Of a DNA stretch of 64,000 nucleotides, positions 52,981 to 61,176 are shown in pieces (position 1 is the first letter of the stretch; every line of letters starts with the position of its first letter). The notes under the pieces were generated by a model. The model saw only the letters and a list, made by a program, of their open reading frames with translations. It was not told the origin of the DNA and made no database searches. The position numbers were made by a program, and so were the translations under genes. Source of the DNA: Streptomyces diastatochromogenes (GTDB lineage Bacteria > Actinomycetota > Actinomycetes > Streptomycetales > Streptomycetaceae). The DNA lies in assembly GCF_002242805.1 (NCBI RefSeq), contig NZ_MCGQ01000005.1, positions 65,566-129,565 of the forward strand. The letters run 5' to 3'.

Positions 52981-54291
52981 TCAGCCCAGGCGACCCGCGC
53001 CCGCGCAGTGGTCGACCAGGCCCGGGACGGCCTTGGCGGGGTCGACCTCGGTGCGCAGGGTCGGCGTCCAGCCCGCCCCGGACTGCAGGATCTCGCCCGG
53101 GACCTCGGTGTTGTGGACGGCGATCAGGTCCGTCGGCACGCCGTTGACGTAGTTGTCGGCGGCGGTGAGCGGCGACTCCTTCCACTTCTTCAGGATCGAA
53201 CCGGTCTTCGCACCCGTCGGCAGGGTGAACGCGTTGTGCTCGGCGACGAGTTGGGACTCCATGCCGATGCCGTAGCTGTAGGAGTAGCCGTCACCGGCGA
53301 CGAAGTGGTTGTTGTAGGAGTCCACCTGTCCGAAGCGGACGCGGGGTGCGCGCTCGACCAGGTTCGAGAACAGGTTGTGGTGGAAGGTGACCTTGAGGTG
53401 GCCCCGGTCGACCGCGGCCGTGGAGGCGCTGTCGCTGTTGCCGATGAGGATCGTCTTGTCGTGGTCCTCGAAGACGTTCCAGGAGGCGGTGACGTAGTCG
53501 GCGCCCTTGACGATGTCCAGCTCGCCGTCGTGCTGCTCGTAGATCCGGCCGTAGTAGTACGGCAGGGTGCTGTCCGGGTGGTCCCCGTCGGTGAAGGTGT
53601 CGTGGTCCATCCACACGTGCGTGGAGCCGTAGATCACCGCGCTGTCGTACTCGGAGTTCCAGTTGCCGTCGGCGGTGTCGGTGGGGTCCCACTGCGGGAA
53701 GCAGTCCAGGGGGCTCTCGAAGCCGAGGTTGCGGACGATGACGTTGTCGACGCCCTTGATCTGGAGGCTGGCGCCCTTGAATCCGGCGTCCTTGCCGATG
53801 CCGACGATGGTGGTGTTGGCGGGGATGTTCGCCTTGATGTAGGCGTCCTGCTGGGCGGCGGAGGCACGGCGCAGGCCCTCGGGGCTGGCGTCGGGCTCGC
53901 CGTCGAGGTTCTTGGTGCGACCCCACACGGCAGGGTCGTAGGTCTTCAGGTAGGTGTCGAAGTCGTAGCCGGGCACGGCGAACGAGGCGCAGCTCGGCCC
54001 GTCCGCGTCGATCGTGCCCTTCACCCTGATGATCTTCGGGGCACTGCCGCCGTCCGCGAGGGCGGACTTGAACTGCTCCCAGGTGGTGACGGTGTAGACG
54101 TGCGCGGCATCGGCGGCGGCACCGCCGGTCGTCCCGGTGCCGTAGGCGGCCCAACCGTCGTTCGCGGGCAGCACCTGGCGCTCGACGCCCCGACCGGGCT
54201 GCGCGGAGGCGGTCCCGGTGACGGCGAGCACGAGAGCCGTGCACCCCACGAGGGCTCCTATGACGCGTCCATGACACTTCTGTGTACGCAC
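52981..54291 (-). CDS. Secreted pectate lyase (PL1), copy 1
   Basis: This 436-residue secreted enzyme has a signal peptide and PL1 beta-helix features: GTTGGAAADAAHVYTVTT at the N-terminus, HVWMDHDTFTDGDHPDS (calcium Asp), WNVFEDHDKTILIGNSDS and the catalytic Arg in VERAPRVRFGQVDSYNNHF. GTG 54291 is chosen because GAGGAG lies 9 bases upstream. It cleaves polygalacturonate by beta-elimination. It resembles the PL1 at 61173 more than the one at 56594. Confidence 0.93.
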   Translation of the reverse strand: MRTQKCHGRVIGALVGCTALVLAVTGTASAQPGRGVERQVLPANDGWAAYGTGTTGGAAADAAHVYTVTTWEQFKSALADGGSAPKIIRVKGTIDADGPSCASFAVPGYDFDTYLKTYDPAVWGRTKNLDGEPDASPEGLRRASAAQQDAYIKANIPANTTIVGIGKDAGFKGASLQIKGVDNVIVRNLGFESPLDCFPQWDPTDTADGNWNSEYDSAVIYGSTHVWMDHDTFTDGDHPDSTLPYYYGRIYEQHDGELDIVKGADYVTASWNVFEDHDKTILIGNSDSASTAAVDRGHLKVTFHHNLFSNLVERAPRVRFGQVDSYNNHFVAGDGYSYSYGIGMESQLVAEHNAFTLPTGAKTGSILKKWKESPLTAADNYVNGVPTDLIAVHNTEVPGEILQSGAGWTPTLRTEVDPAKAVPGLVDHCAGAGRLG

Positions 54292-54316
54292 TGTGCGGGT
54301 CTCCTCTTTCGTGAGG

Positions 54317-55096
54317 TCACGATTGCGGTGCGGGCGGCCAGGTGATCCAGGACGTCGGAACGTCCTCGTGCAACCGGACGACGTCATGCCGGCCCAGCAC
54401 CCGGGTGCGCAGCAGCTCCTGCGCCACGAGCCGGGCCACGGCGATGGCGCCCGGCGGGTTGAAGTGCGTGTTGTCCTGCTCGGTGTCGGTCCAGTTGAAG
54501 TACTTCTTCGTCTCCTCGACTCCCAGCTCCTGCCACAACGCGAGCGACAGCGCCTCGATGTCGAGCAGCGCGACGCGCTCCGCTTCGGCGAGCGCGCGCA
54601 TGGCAGCCGGGTAGTCGCCGTGTGTCGGCACGGCGTTGCCGCCGACGTCGAACCTGCGGCGCTCGACGGGGGTGGCAAGGACGGGGTGAGCCTTCTTGGC
54701 CCGCGCGCCGTCGATGTACTTCCGCAGATAGTCCTGGTACGTGGTCCAGGGCTCGGTGTAGCGAGTGGGGTCAGTGTTCTTCTCGTCATTGTGCGCGAAC
54801 TGGATGACCAGGAGATCGCCCGGCCGGATGACCGAAAGGATGGCGTCGAGCCGTCCTTCGTCGACGAAGCTCTTCGAACTCCGTCCGTTCACCGCATGAT
54901 TGGCGACATCCAGCCCCTTACGGAGAAAGAAGGGAAGCGCCATTCCCCACCCGGTCTCGGGAGCCGCGTCGGCGTATTTCTGAGCGGCGGTGGAGTCACC
55001 GGCGATGTAGAGCGTGCGGTGCCTTCGCGGGGCGCGTACGGCGAGCGGAACGCCCGCGAGAGCGGCGAAAGTTACCTGTCTGCGAGTAAGGGACAC
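54317..55096 (-). CDS. Rhamnogalacturonan acetylesterase-like SGNH hydrolase (CE12 type)
   Basis: This SGNH hydrolase of about 260 residues has the nucleophile in YIAGDSTAAQ, the oxyanion Gly in HAVNGRSSKSF, the Asn in QFAHNDEKN, and the C-terminal Asp/His in DNTHFNPPGA. CE12 enzymes remove acetyl groups from rhamnogalacturonan I. The N-terminus is a short hydrophobic secretion signal. GTG 55096 is chosen because AAGGTGG lies before it; GTG 55105 is 9 bases upstream. It is 25 bases upstream of PL1. Confidence 0.87.
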   Translation of the reverse strand: MSLTRRQVTFAALAGVPLAVRAPRRHRTLYIAGDSTAAQKYADAAPETGWGMALPFFLRKGLDVANHAVNGRSSKSFVDEGRLDAILSVIRPGDLLVIQFAHNDEKNTDPTRYTEPWTTYQDYLRKYIDGARAKKAHPVLATPVERRRFDVGGNAVPTHGDYPAAMRALAEAERVALLDIEALSLALWQELGVEETKKYFNWTDTEQDNTHFNPPGAIAVARLVAQELLRTRVLGRHDVVRLHEDVPTSWITWPPAPQS

Positions 55097-55115
55097 AAGG
55101 TCCACCTTTCAAACA

Positions 55116-55161
55116 GGGGGCTGGACAATCAGGGGCGCGGGGAACTGCGCGACCAGCCCCC
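55116..55161. terminator. Hairpin with Streptomyces dispersed-repeat core
   Basis: Outer arms GGGGGCTGG (55116-55124) and CCAGCCCCC (55153-55161) enclose a GC-rich core around GGGGCGCGGGGAACTGCGCG (55132-55151). The core is a motif frequently met in Streptomyces intergenic regions. It likely ends transcription from the binding-protein gene at 55204. Confidence 0.6.
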
Positions 55162-55203
55162 ACCGGCCGGCAGCCCCCCACGAAACCGAAACCACCCGAG
55201 CTA

Positions 55204-56541
55204 TCAGTGGTTCTTCTTCCAGTCGGCCTGCGCAGCATTGAGCTGATCGGCAAGCGTGTCCAAAAACGCCTTCGCACTCATCTTCCCGAGCAGCAGCTTC
55301 TGGAAATTGGGCTCGTTGTCCGCCTTGGAGATCGTGTTCCAGTCAGGCAGGTAGTACGGCAACTGCACAATCTTCGTACCGCCCCCGTTCAATGCCTCCG
55401 CCGCCAGCTTCGTGGGCTCGGCCTGCTGGATCCACGCGTCCTTCGCCGCCTCCGTGTTCGCCGGCACCTGCCCCGCCGACTCGTTGAACTTGGAGTTCTC
55501 CGCTGCGGACACCGCGAACTCGATGAACTTCCAGGCCGCCGCCTTGTTCTTGCTCGACTTGAACAGGCTCAGCCCGTCCACCGGGTTGGACACCTGCACC
55601 CGGGTGCCGTCGTCCATCGTGGGGTTCGGAATGCCCCGGAACTTCTCCTTGCCCAGCGCCTTCAGATGGTCCTGGTACGACCCCAGGTTGTGGCTCAGCA
55701 TGCCGATCGTGCCGCTGTCCCACTGGGCGACCATCTTCGTGAAGTCGTTGTTGACGTCGGCGGACGGGGTGTCCTTCTTGTAGAGCGCGACGTACTTCTC
55801 CAGGGCGGCCACGTTCTTGGGGTCGTTGACGGTGGTCTTGTCGCCGTTCCAGAACGAGGTGATGCCGGTCTGGCCGTACACCGCGTCGAGGGCCGGCGCG
55901 ATGGCTCCCTCACCGCCACGGATGGTGAAGCCGAACTGGTTCTTGCCCTTGTCCGTGAGCTTGCCGGCGGCCTCGTAGAACTTCGACCAGGTGGTCGGCG
56001 CGTCCAGGCCGGCCTTCTTGAACAGGTCCGTCCGGTACCACAGCGTGCCGTTGTTGGCGGAGGTCGGCACCTGGTACAGCGTGTCCCCGCCGCCCGCCGC
56101 CTTGCTGACGTCGATGAGGTTCTGGCTCAGCTTTCCGTTCAGCGGGCTCTTGCCGAGCCGGCTGTCCAGCGGTTCCAGCGCCCCCTGGACGGCGACCTCG
56201 GCGAGCATCGCGGTGCCCACGCCGCCGACGTCCGGCAGGCCACCGCCCTGGATGGCGGTGTCGTACTTGGACTGGGCGCTCGCCGCCGGGATGCCGACGT
56301 ACTTGACCTTGATGTCCGGGTACTTCTGCTCGAAGTCGGCGATGATCTGCTTCCAGATGTCGGTGCGCACACCGCCGTTGTTGTCCCAGAAGGTGATCGT
56401 GCCCTTGCCGGAGCCCTCGTTCCCCTTGTCCCCCGCGCCGCCGCTGCCGTCGTCGCCGCAGGCGGTGGCGGTCAGCGCGAGCACGGAGCCCAGGGCGACG
56501 GCCGTGGCGGCACGCCTGCTTCTGCGGTTGCTGCTCTTCAT
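55204..56541 (-). CDS. CUT1 sugar ABC transporter substrate-binding lipoprotein
   Basis: This 445-residue SBP_bac_1 protein has a lipobox LALTATACGDDG. It has GTITFWDNNGG at the N-terminus and the typical VKYVGIPAASAQSKYDT sequence of family-1 sugar-binding proteins. It likely binds oligogalacturonides or rhamnogalacturonan fragments. ATG 56541 is chosen over 56568. It is separated from its permeases (62462, 63343) by PL1, Gfo/Idh, PmoA-like and GH43 genes. No ATPase is nearby; in Streptomyces MsiK can serve. Confidence 0.9.
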   Translation of the reverse strand: MKSSNRRSRRAATAVALGSVLALTATACGDDGSGGAGDKGNEGSGKGTITFWDNNGGVRTDIWKQIIADFEQKYPDIKVKYVGIPAASAQSKYDTAIQGGGLPDVGGVGTAMLAEVAVQGALEPLDSRLGKSPLNGKLSQNLIDVSKAAGGGDTLYQVPTSANNGTLWYRTDLFKKAGLDAPTTWSKFYEAAGKLTDKGKNQFGFTIRGGEGAIAPALDAVYGQTGITSFWNGDKTTVNDPKNVAALEKYVALYKKDTPSADVNNDFTKMVAQWDSGTIGMLSHNLGSYQDHLKALGKEKFRGIPNPTMDDGTRVQVSNPVDGLSLFKSSKNKAAAWKFIEFAVSAAENSKFNESAGQVPANTEAAKDAWIQQAEPTKLAAEALNGGGTKIVQLPYYLPDWNTISKADNEPNFQKLLLGKMSAKAFLDTLADQLNAAQADWKKNH

Positions 56542-56593
56542 TGGTCGGCTCTCTTCTTCTGGATCCAACGGAAGGGGTGGAGCTGTGGGGGTG

Positions 56594-57655
56594 TCAGTGA
56601 CCGATCCGCGCCTGCGGACCGGAGAAGTGCTCGACCAGCGCGGGTACGGCGGCGGCCGGGTCGAGGTGGTAGGCGTAGAAGGCCCGCGGATCGAAGGCCG
56701 TGCCGTGCTCGTCCGTCCGGCCGGTGGTGTTCCTGAGAATCGATCCGCGCTGCACCAACTCGGCCGTGTCGTCGGCCTGGTAGGGGTGCTGGACGCCGTC
56801 GTAGTAGCTGTTCTCGATGACCATCTTCGTGTGGCCCCGGGACCAGTTCCCGTACGTCCACACCGTGTCGCCGTCGGCCACCTGGTTGGACAGGTAGTTG
56901 TTGTAGAGGTGGGCGTAGGCGCAGTTGTCGGCGGACGGGTTGCGCTGTTTGGTGCCGGAGAACCAGTTGTGGTCGATGGTGATCTGTGTGACCACGTTGG
57001 GGGTCCAGCCGATGCCGAACGCCTTGTTGTGGTGCGTGAACCGGTTGTAGGAGACGGTGAGGTACTGGCTGTCCTTGCGGATGTCGAGCAGTCCGTCGCC
57101 CATGTGCGTGAAGCGGTTGTGGTCGATCCAGACGTGGTCGACGGTGTCCATCTGGATGGCGTCGAAGTCCTGGGTCTTGCCGTCCCAGTCGCCCTCGACG
57201 TAGCTGTCGCGGATGGTCAGGTTGCGGATGATCACGTTGTGGGTGCCGGGGTCGAGATGCAGCTCCCCGTGCACGATCTCGCCGGTGTCGCCGACGCCGA
57301 TCAGGGTCTTGTCGGAGCTGACGACTATGTCCGAGCCGAAGGGCTCCACCGCGATCGATCCGGCGATCCGGATGACGTACGGCTCCTTCGCCGCCGCGTA
57401 CCTGGCCAGGGAGGCCTGGTCGGTGACGGTGACGACCTCGCCGCCCGCGCCGCCGGTGGTCCCGCCGGCCAGGGAGGCGAAGCCGTGCGGGCGGTCGCTC
57501 CAGGGTGCGGCGGCGGAGGCGACGGAGTCGGTGGCGGCCTTCGCCTGGCCCACCGTGCCCAGCCCGAGCGCGGCGATCAGGGCGGCGACGGCGGCCAGGA
57601 CGAGACCGGCACCCGGCCTCGACCTTGGCAAGCGCTTGCTAGGGAAGTGCGTCAT
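56594..57655 (-). CDS. Secreted pectate lyase-like PL1, copy 2 (divergent)
   Basis: This 353-residue secreted PL1 protein has the VWIDHNRFTHMGDGLLDIRK and LTVSYNRFTHHNKAFGIGW blocks. The catalytic Arg region reads GTKQRNPSADNCAYAHLYNN, so the usual second Arg of RAPRVRFG is absent. It may be a PL1 with changed specificity, or a reduced-activity enzyme. ATG 57655 follows GGGAG at 5 bases. A 12-bp LacI-type palindrome lies inside its first codons (57628-57639). It is next to the CUT1 binding protein. Confidence 0.88.
   Translation of the reverse strand: MTHFPSKRLPRSRPGAGLVLAAVAALIAALGLGTVGQAKAATDSVASAAAPWSDRPHGFASLAGGTTGGAGGEVVTVTDQASLARYAAAKEPYVIRIAGSIAVEPFGSDIVVSSDKTLIGVGDTGEIVHGELHLDPGTHNVIIRNLTIRDSYVEGDWDGKTQDFDAIQMDTVDHVWIDHNRFTHMGDGLLDIRKDSQYLTVSYNRFTHHNKAFGIGWTPNVVTQITIDHNWFSGTKQRNPSADNCAYAHLYNNYLSNQVADGDTVWTYGNWSRGHTKMVIENSYYDGVQHPYQADDTAELVQRGSILRNTTGRTDEHGTAFDPRAFYAYHLDPAAAVPALVEHFSGPQARIGH
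57628..57639. promoter_or_regulatory. LacI-type operator inside the PL1 coding region
   Basis: GCAAGCGCTTGC is a perfect 12-bp palindrome that lies 16-28 bases downstream of the PL1 ATG 57655. This is the classic core of LacI/GalR-family operators. Binding here could block elongation or initiation from an internal start. The codons it covers are SKRLP. Confidence 0.65.
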
Positions 57656-57686
57656 TGCGGCTCCCGACAGGCATACAGGGGACGGA

Positions 57687-59192
57687 CTACAAGGGGCTGA
57701 TCCGGAACTCCGTGAAGGTCGCCGACCCCGCGTGCCCCGATCCCTCGGGCGCGACGGCGAACAGGCCGAGCAGGGCGCCGACCCAGCGCCAGGGGGTGGC
57801 CGCGAAGACCGGTCCGGAGGGGCGCAGGCCGTCTCCGACGTCGTACGAGAAGCGGCAGCGCGCCCCGGCCGCCACCTCGATCCGCAGCCGGGCCCGTCCC
57901 TCCGGCGCGAGGCACGGCACACCGGCGTCCCTTTCCTGCTCGGCGACGGCCTCCGCGAACCGGTGCACGAGCCGGACCGTCCCGTCGGCTCCCCGTTCGA
58001 GGCCGATCCACCCGAAGGCGTCCCCGAGCACCGCGAGCCCCGCTCGCGCGCCCGGCTCGGTGCCGTCCAGGCTCAGCTCGACGTCGACCGCGCAGGGCAG
58101 GCCGGGCAGGCGTTGGGTGAGCACGTGCGGCAGTTTGCGCGGGTCGTGGGCGTCGGCCGAGCGGACGCAGGCCAGCCGCAGCCCGTCCCCGGAGTGGTGG
58201 GTGGCCCAGCCGTCGCCCGGGTTGGCCGTCCACTGCCACTGGCGGCCGTACCGTCCGCCGGGGAAGTCGTCGTCGGTGGCGGGGGCGGCGGGCGGCTGCG
58301 GCGGGAGGTCGGGGAGGCGGTGTACGGCGACGGGGGCGCCGTCGGCGCCGATGACCGGCCAGCCGTCCGTGCCCCAGCGCATCGGCTGGAGGTGCACGAC
58401 CCTGCCGTAGGCACCCCGCTGCTGGAAGTGCAGGAACCAGTCCTCGCCGGCCGCGGTGCGCACCCAGCCGCCCTGGTGCGGCCCGTTGACCTCGGTGTCC
58501 TTCTGTTCCAGGACGATCCGCTCCTCGTACGGCCCGAAGAAGCCGCGTGAGCGGAAGGCGCCCTGCCAGCCGGTGTCCACTCCCCCGGCGGGCGCGAGGA
58601 TCCAGAACCAGCCGTCGTGCTGGTAGAGCTTGGGTCCCTCCAGGGTGAACCAGCCGGGGATGCGGTCGCCGTCGACGATCACCTTGCCCTCGTCGAGCAG
58701 CGAGGTGCCGTCGGGGTGCATCCGGTGGCCGGTGAGCCGGTTCTTGATGCCGGAGCGGGACCTGGCCCAGGCGTGCACGAGGTAGGCGTCGCCGGTCTCG
58801 TCGTCCCACAGCGGGCACGGGTCGATCAGGCCCTTGCCCGGCTTGAGGAGGTGCGGGCGGGTCCAGGGGCCGCGGATCTCGGGGGCGTTGATCTGGTAGA
58901 TGCCCTGGTCGGGGTCGCCCCAGAAGATCCAGAAGCGTTCGTCGTGGTGCCGGATCGCCGGTGCCCAGACCCCGCAGTCGTGCCGGGGCGTCGTGAACTC
59001 CGCCTCCGGTTCGAGGCGTTCGAGGGCGTGGCCGACGAGGGCCCAGTGGACGAGGTCGCGCGAGTGCAGCAGGGGCAGGCCAGGGGCGCGGCCGAAGCTG
59101 GAGGCGGTGAGGTAGAAGTCGTCGCCGACGCGGACGACGTCCGGATCGGACCAGTCGGCGTTCAGAATCGGGTTCTGGTACGTCCCGTTCAT
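57687..59192 (-). CDS. Cytoplasmic GH43-family glycosidase
   Basis: This 501-residue GH43 enzyme has no signal peptide, so it acts in the cytoplasm. The catalytic triad candidates are Asp in NADWSDPDVVRVGDD, Asp in GLIDPCPLWDDETGD and Glu in WFTLEGPKLYQ. The C-terminal domain is a beta-sandwich. It probably cleaves imported arabino- or galacto-oligosaccharides. ATG 59192 overlaps the PmoA-like gene stop (ATGA). The operon order places it after the oxidoreductase. Confidence 0.88.
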   Translation of the reverse strand: MNGTYQNPILNADWSDPDVVRVGDDFYLTASSFGRAPGLPLLHSRDLVHWALVGHALERLEPEAEFTTPRHDCGVWAPAIRHHDERFWIFWGDPDQGIYQINAPEIRGPWTRPHLLKPGKGLIDPCPLWDDETGDAYLVHAWARSRSGIKNRLTGHRMHPDGTSLLDEGKVIVDGDRIPGWFTLEGPKLYQHDGWFWILAPAGGVDTGWQGAFRSRGFFGPYEERIVLEQKDTEVNGPHQGGWVRTAAGEDWFLHFQQRGAYGRVVHLQPMRWGTDGWPVIGADGAPVAVHRLPDLPPQPPAAPATDDDFPGGRYGRQWQWTANPGDGWATHHSGDGLRLACVRSADAHDPRKLPHVLTQRLPGLPCAVDVELSLDGTEPGARAGLAVLGDAFGWIGLERGADGTVRLVHRFAEAVAEQERDAGVPCLAPEGRARLRIEVAAGARCRFSYDVGDGLRPSGPVFAATPWRWVGALLGLFAVAPEGSGHAGSATFTEFRISPL

Positions 59193-60037
59193 CACTGGCT
59201 CACCGCCTTGCGGACCAGCGTGGCCGCCTCGCCGCGCTCCAGGCGTCCGTCGGCGACGACGGTGACGATCCGGCGTACGACGGTCTCGCCGGGCGGTATC
59301 GGCAGCCGCTGCGTGTGCGCCAGCGAGGAGCCGACGCCCGGGTACTCGGCCGCGCGCACGAACCACGGGTCGCGCCGGGTGTCCTCGGTGGCCCCGGCGA
59401 AGACCAGCGTCCAGCCGGCCCCGGCCAGCGCGACCCAGTCGGCGCGGGTGCCGTGCACCTCGGCCTCGCCCTCGCGGTCGGCGGTGAAGACGTCCGGTGC
59501 CGACTCCTCCTTGCGGGCCCGCCAGAAGAAACCGCCGTAGCCCGCGCCGGGCCGCCCGTTGGTGGCGGGGCTGCCGAGGGAGAGCGGGCCCGGGGTGACG
59601 TTGGTGAGGGAGAAGGTGAAGTCCAGCGCCCAGGCGGTGTCGGTGAGTTCGGTGGCGGCGACGGTACGGCGCTCGCGCAGCAGCTCGGCTCCGGCGGCGA
59701 CCCAGCGCAGCTCGGCCACGAAGCCGTCGGGGTCGCGCAGTTGGAAGGCGGTGTGCCGCTGGGCGCCGTGGTTGTCCAGCTCGGTCGGGCCCTGGTCGCG
59801 CACGAAGGTGCGCCCGCCCCAGAAGTTGTACCCCTCGACGTCGGGAACGGCGACACCGACGCCGAGGTGGTGTGCGTGGTCGGCGGGGCTCAGCTCGGTG
59901 ACCGCCGTGCCGGCCGGCGTGGTGACGGGGTGCAGATAGGGGCGCGGGGCGAGCCGGGCCGGCAGCTCGGGCCGGGTGACGTACCGGCCGACCGGGCGGC
60001 CGGCGACCCGCAGGACCGGGGTGTCGTGTGGCGTCAT
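59192..60037 (-). CDS. PmoA-like (DUF6807) protein
   Basis: This 281-residue cytoplasmic protein matches the PmoA-like DUF6807 family by LSPADHAHHLGVGVAVPDVEGYNFWGG and ATNGRPGAGYGGFFWRARKE. Family members are found with Gfo/Idh/MocA proteins and glycoside hydrolases, suggesting a role in sugar catabolism; no reaction is proven. ATG 60037 overlaps the oxidoreductase stop (ATGA). The old name refers to methane monooxygenase but there is no evidence for that role here. Confidence 0.82.
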   Translation of the reverse strand: MTPHDTPVLRVAGRPVGRYVTRPELPARLAPRPYLHPVTTPAGTAVTELSPADHAHHLGVGVAVPDVEGYNFWGGRTFVRDQGPTELDNHGAQRHTAFQLRDPDGFVAELRWVAAGAELLRERRTVAATELTDTAWALDFTFSLTNVTPGPLSLGSPATNGRPGAGYGGFFWRARKEESAPDVFTADREGEAEVHGTRADWVALAGAGWTLVFAGATEDTRRDPWFVRAAEYPGVGSSLAHTQRLPIPPGETVVRRIVTVVADGRLERGEAATLVRKAVSQ

Positions 60038-61176
60038 CAGGTGCTCACCTCTTTCGGTAGGGCCCAGGAGGCGCCCAGCTCGGAGTAGAGGGCGAGGGTG
60101 TCGGCCGAGGCCGCGACCAGGCTGTCGATGCCGGGGACGACCCGGCGCCGCTCGGCGGGCAGCAGGTGCCAGGCGGTCTCGGGCAGGGGGGCCGGGTCGG
60201 GGGCGGTCCTGATGGCCTCGACGACCTTCATGAAGGCGCCGGTCTCGTCCGGGGCGACCAGCAGGTCGGCGCCGCTCTCCAGGTGCTCGACCAGGTTCTC
60301 CAGCAGGTCCGTGCGGCCGTGCTCGGACTCCTCGGGGCCGTGCCCGGCCCGCTGGAGCAGCACCCGGTCCTGCTTGTACCAGAAGGTGATCCGGCCGGTG
60401 CTCCCGTGCACCAGGACGTAGGGGTCCCCCGGTTCCTCGGCGCACAGGGTGGCGGCGACCGTGACCGGGCCGCGCGCGGTGCTCACGCGGACGCAGGAGG
60501 TGTCGTCGGACTCGATGTCGTTGGCGCGCAGCAGCTCGGTCTCGATGCCGGTGACGTCCTCGGCGCGGGTGGTGCCGAGCAGGGCGAGGCCGGTGGCGAC
60601 GGCGTGCGCGAGGGGGTTGGTGAGGACCCCGTCGACCACGTCGACGCCGTTCAGGCGCCGCCGGCCGGCCCAGGGCGCCCGCCGGTAGTAGGCCTCCTCG
60701 CGGGCCCAGGCCCCGGCGCCGCCGACCCCGAGGATCTCGCCGATCGCGCCCTCGGCGACGAGCCGCCGGATCGCGGGCACGGCGTGCGAGCCCAGCGACT
60801 GGAACCCGATCTGGCAGACCACACCGGCCCGGGCGACCCCGTCGGCCATCCGCCGGTACTCGGCGTAGGAGGGCGCGGGCGGCTTCTCCAGCAGGAGGTG
60901 CACGCCCCGCTCGGCTGCCCGCAGCGCCAGGTCGGTGTGGGTGGGGATCGGCGTGCAGATGACGGCGATTCTCGCTCCGGTGGTGTCGAGGAGCGCGCCG
61001 AAGTCGGCGGACTGCTCCGGCGTGCCGAGGCCGTCGGGGATCTCCTCCTGGCTCAGCGGGGTCAGTTCGCAGATCCCGGCCAGATGGACGAGGCCGTTCG
61101 CCTGGAGCCGGCGGATGTTGTCCAGGTGCCAGCGGCCGTGGCCGCGCGCGCCCGCCAGGACGATGGGTACGGTCAT
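60037..61176 (-). CDS. Gfo/Idh/MocA-family oxidoreductase
   Basis: This 379-residue NAD(P)-dependent sugar oxidoreductase has an N-terminal Rossmann motif VLAGARGHGRWHLDNIRRL, then VICTPIPTHTDLALRAAERG and HLLLEKPPAPSYAEY (the conserved EKP). The C-terminal domain has the WDVVDGVL-type block NGVDVVDGVLTNPLAHAV. Substrate is likely a sugar or uronic acid derived from pectin. ATG 61176 overlaps the PL1 stop (ATGA). It forms a two-gene block with the PmoA-like protein. Confidence 0.88.
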   Translation of the reverse strand: MTVPIVLAGARGHGRWHLDNIRRLQANGLVHLAGICELTPLSQEEIPDGLGTPEQSADFGALLDTTGARIAVICTPIPTHTDLALRAAERGVHLLLEKPPAPSYAEYRRMADGVARAGVVCQIGFQSLGSHAVPAIRRLVAEGAIGEILGVGGAGAWAREEAYYRRAPWAGRRRLNGVDVVDGVLTNPLAHAVATGLALLGTTRAEDVTGIETELLRANDIESDDTSCVRVSTARGPVTVAATLCAEEPGDPYVLVHGSTGRITFWYKQDRVLLQRAGHGPEESEHGRTDLLENLVEHLESGADLLVAPDETGAFMKVVEAIRTAPDPAPLPETAWHLLPAERRRVVPGIDSLVAASADTLALYSELGASWALPKEVST

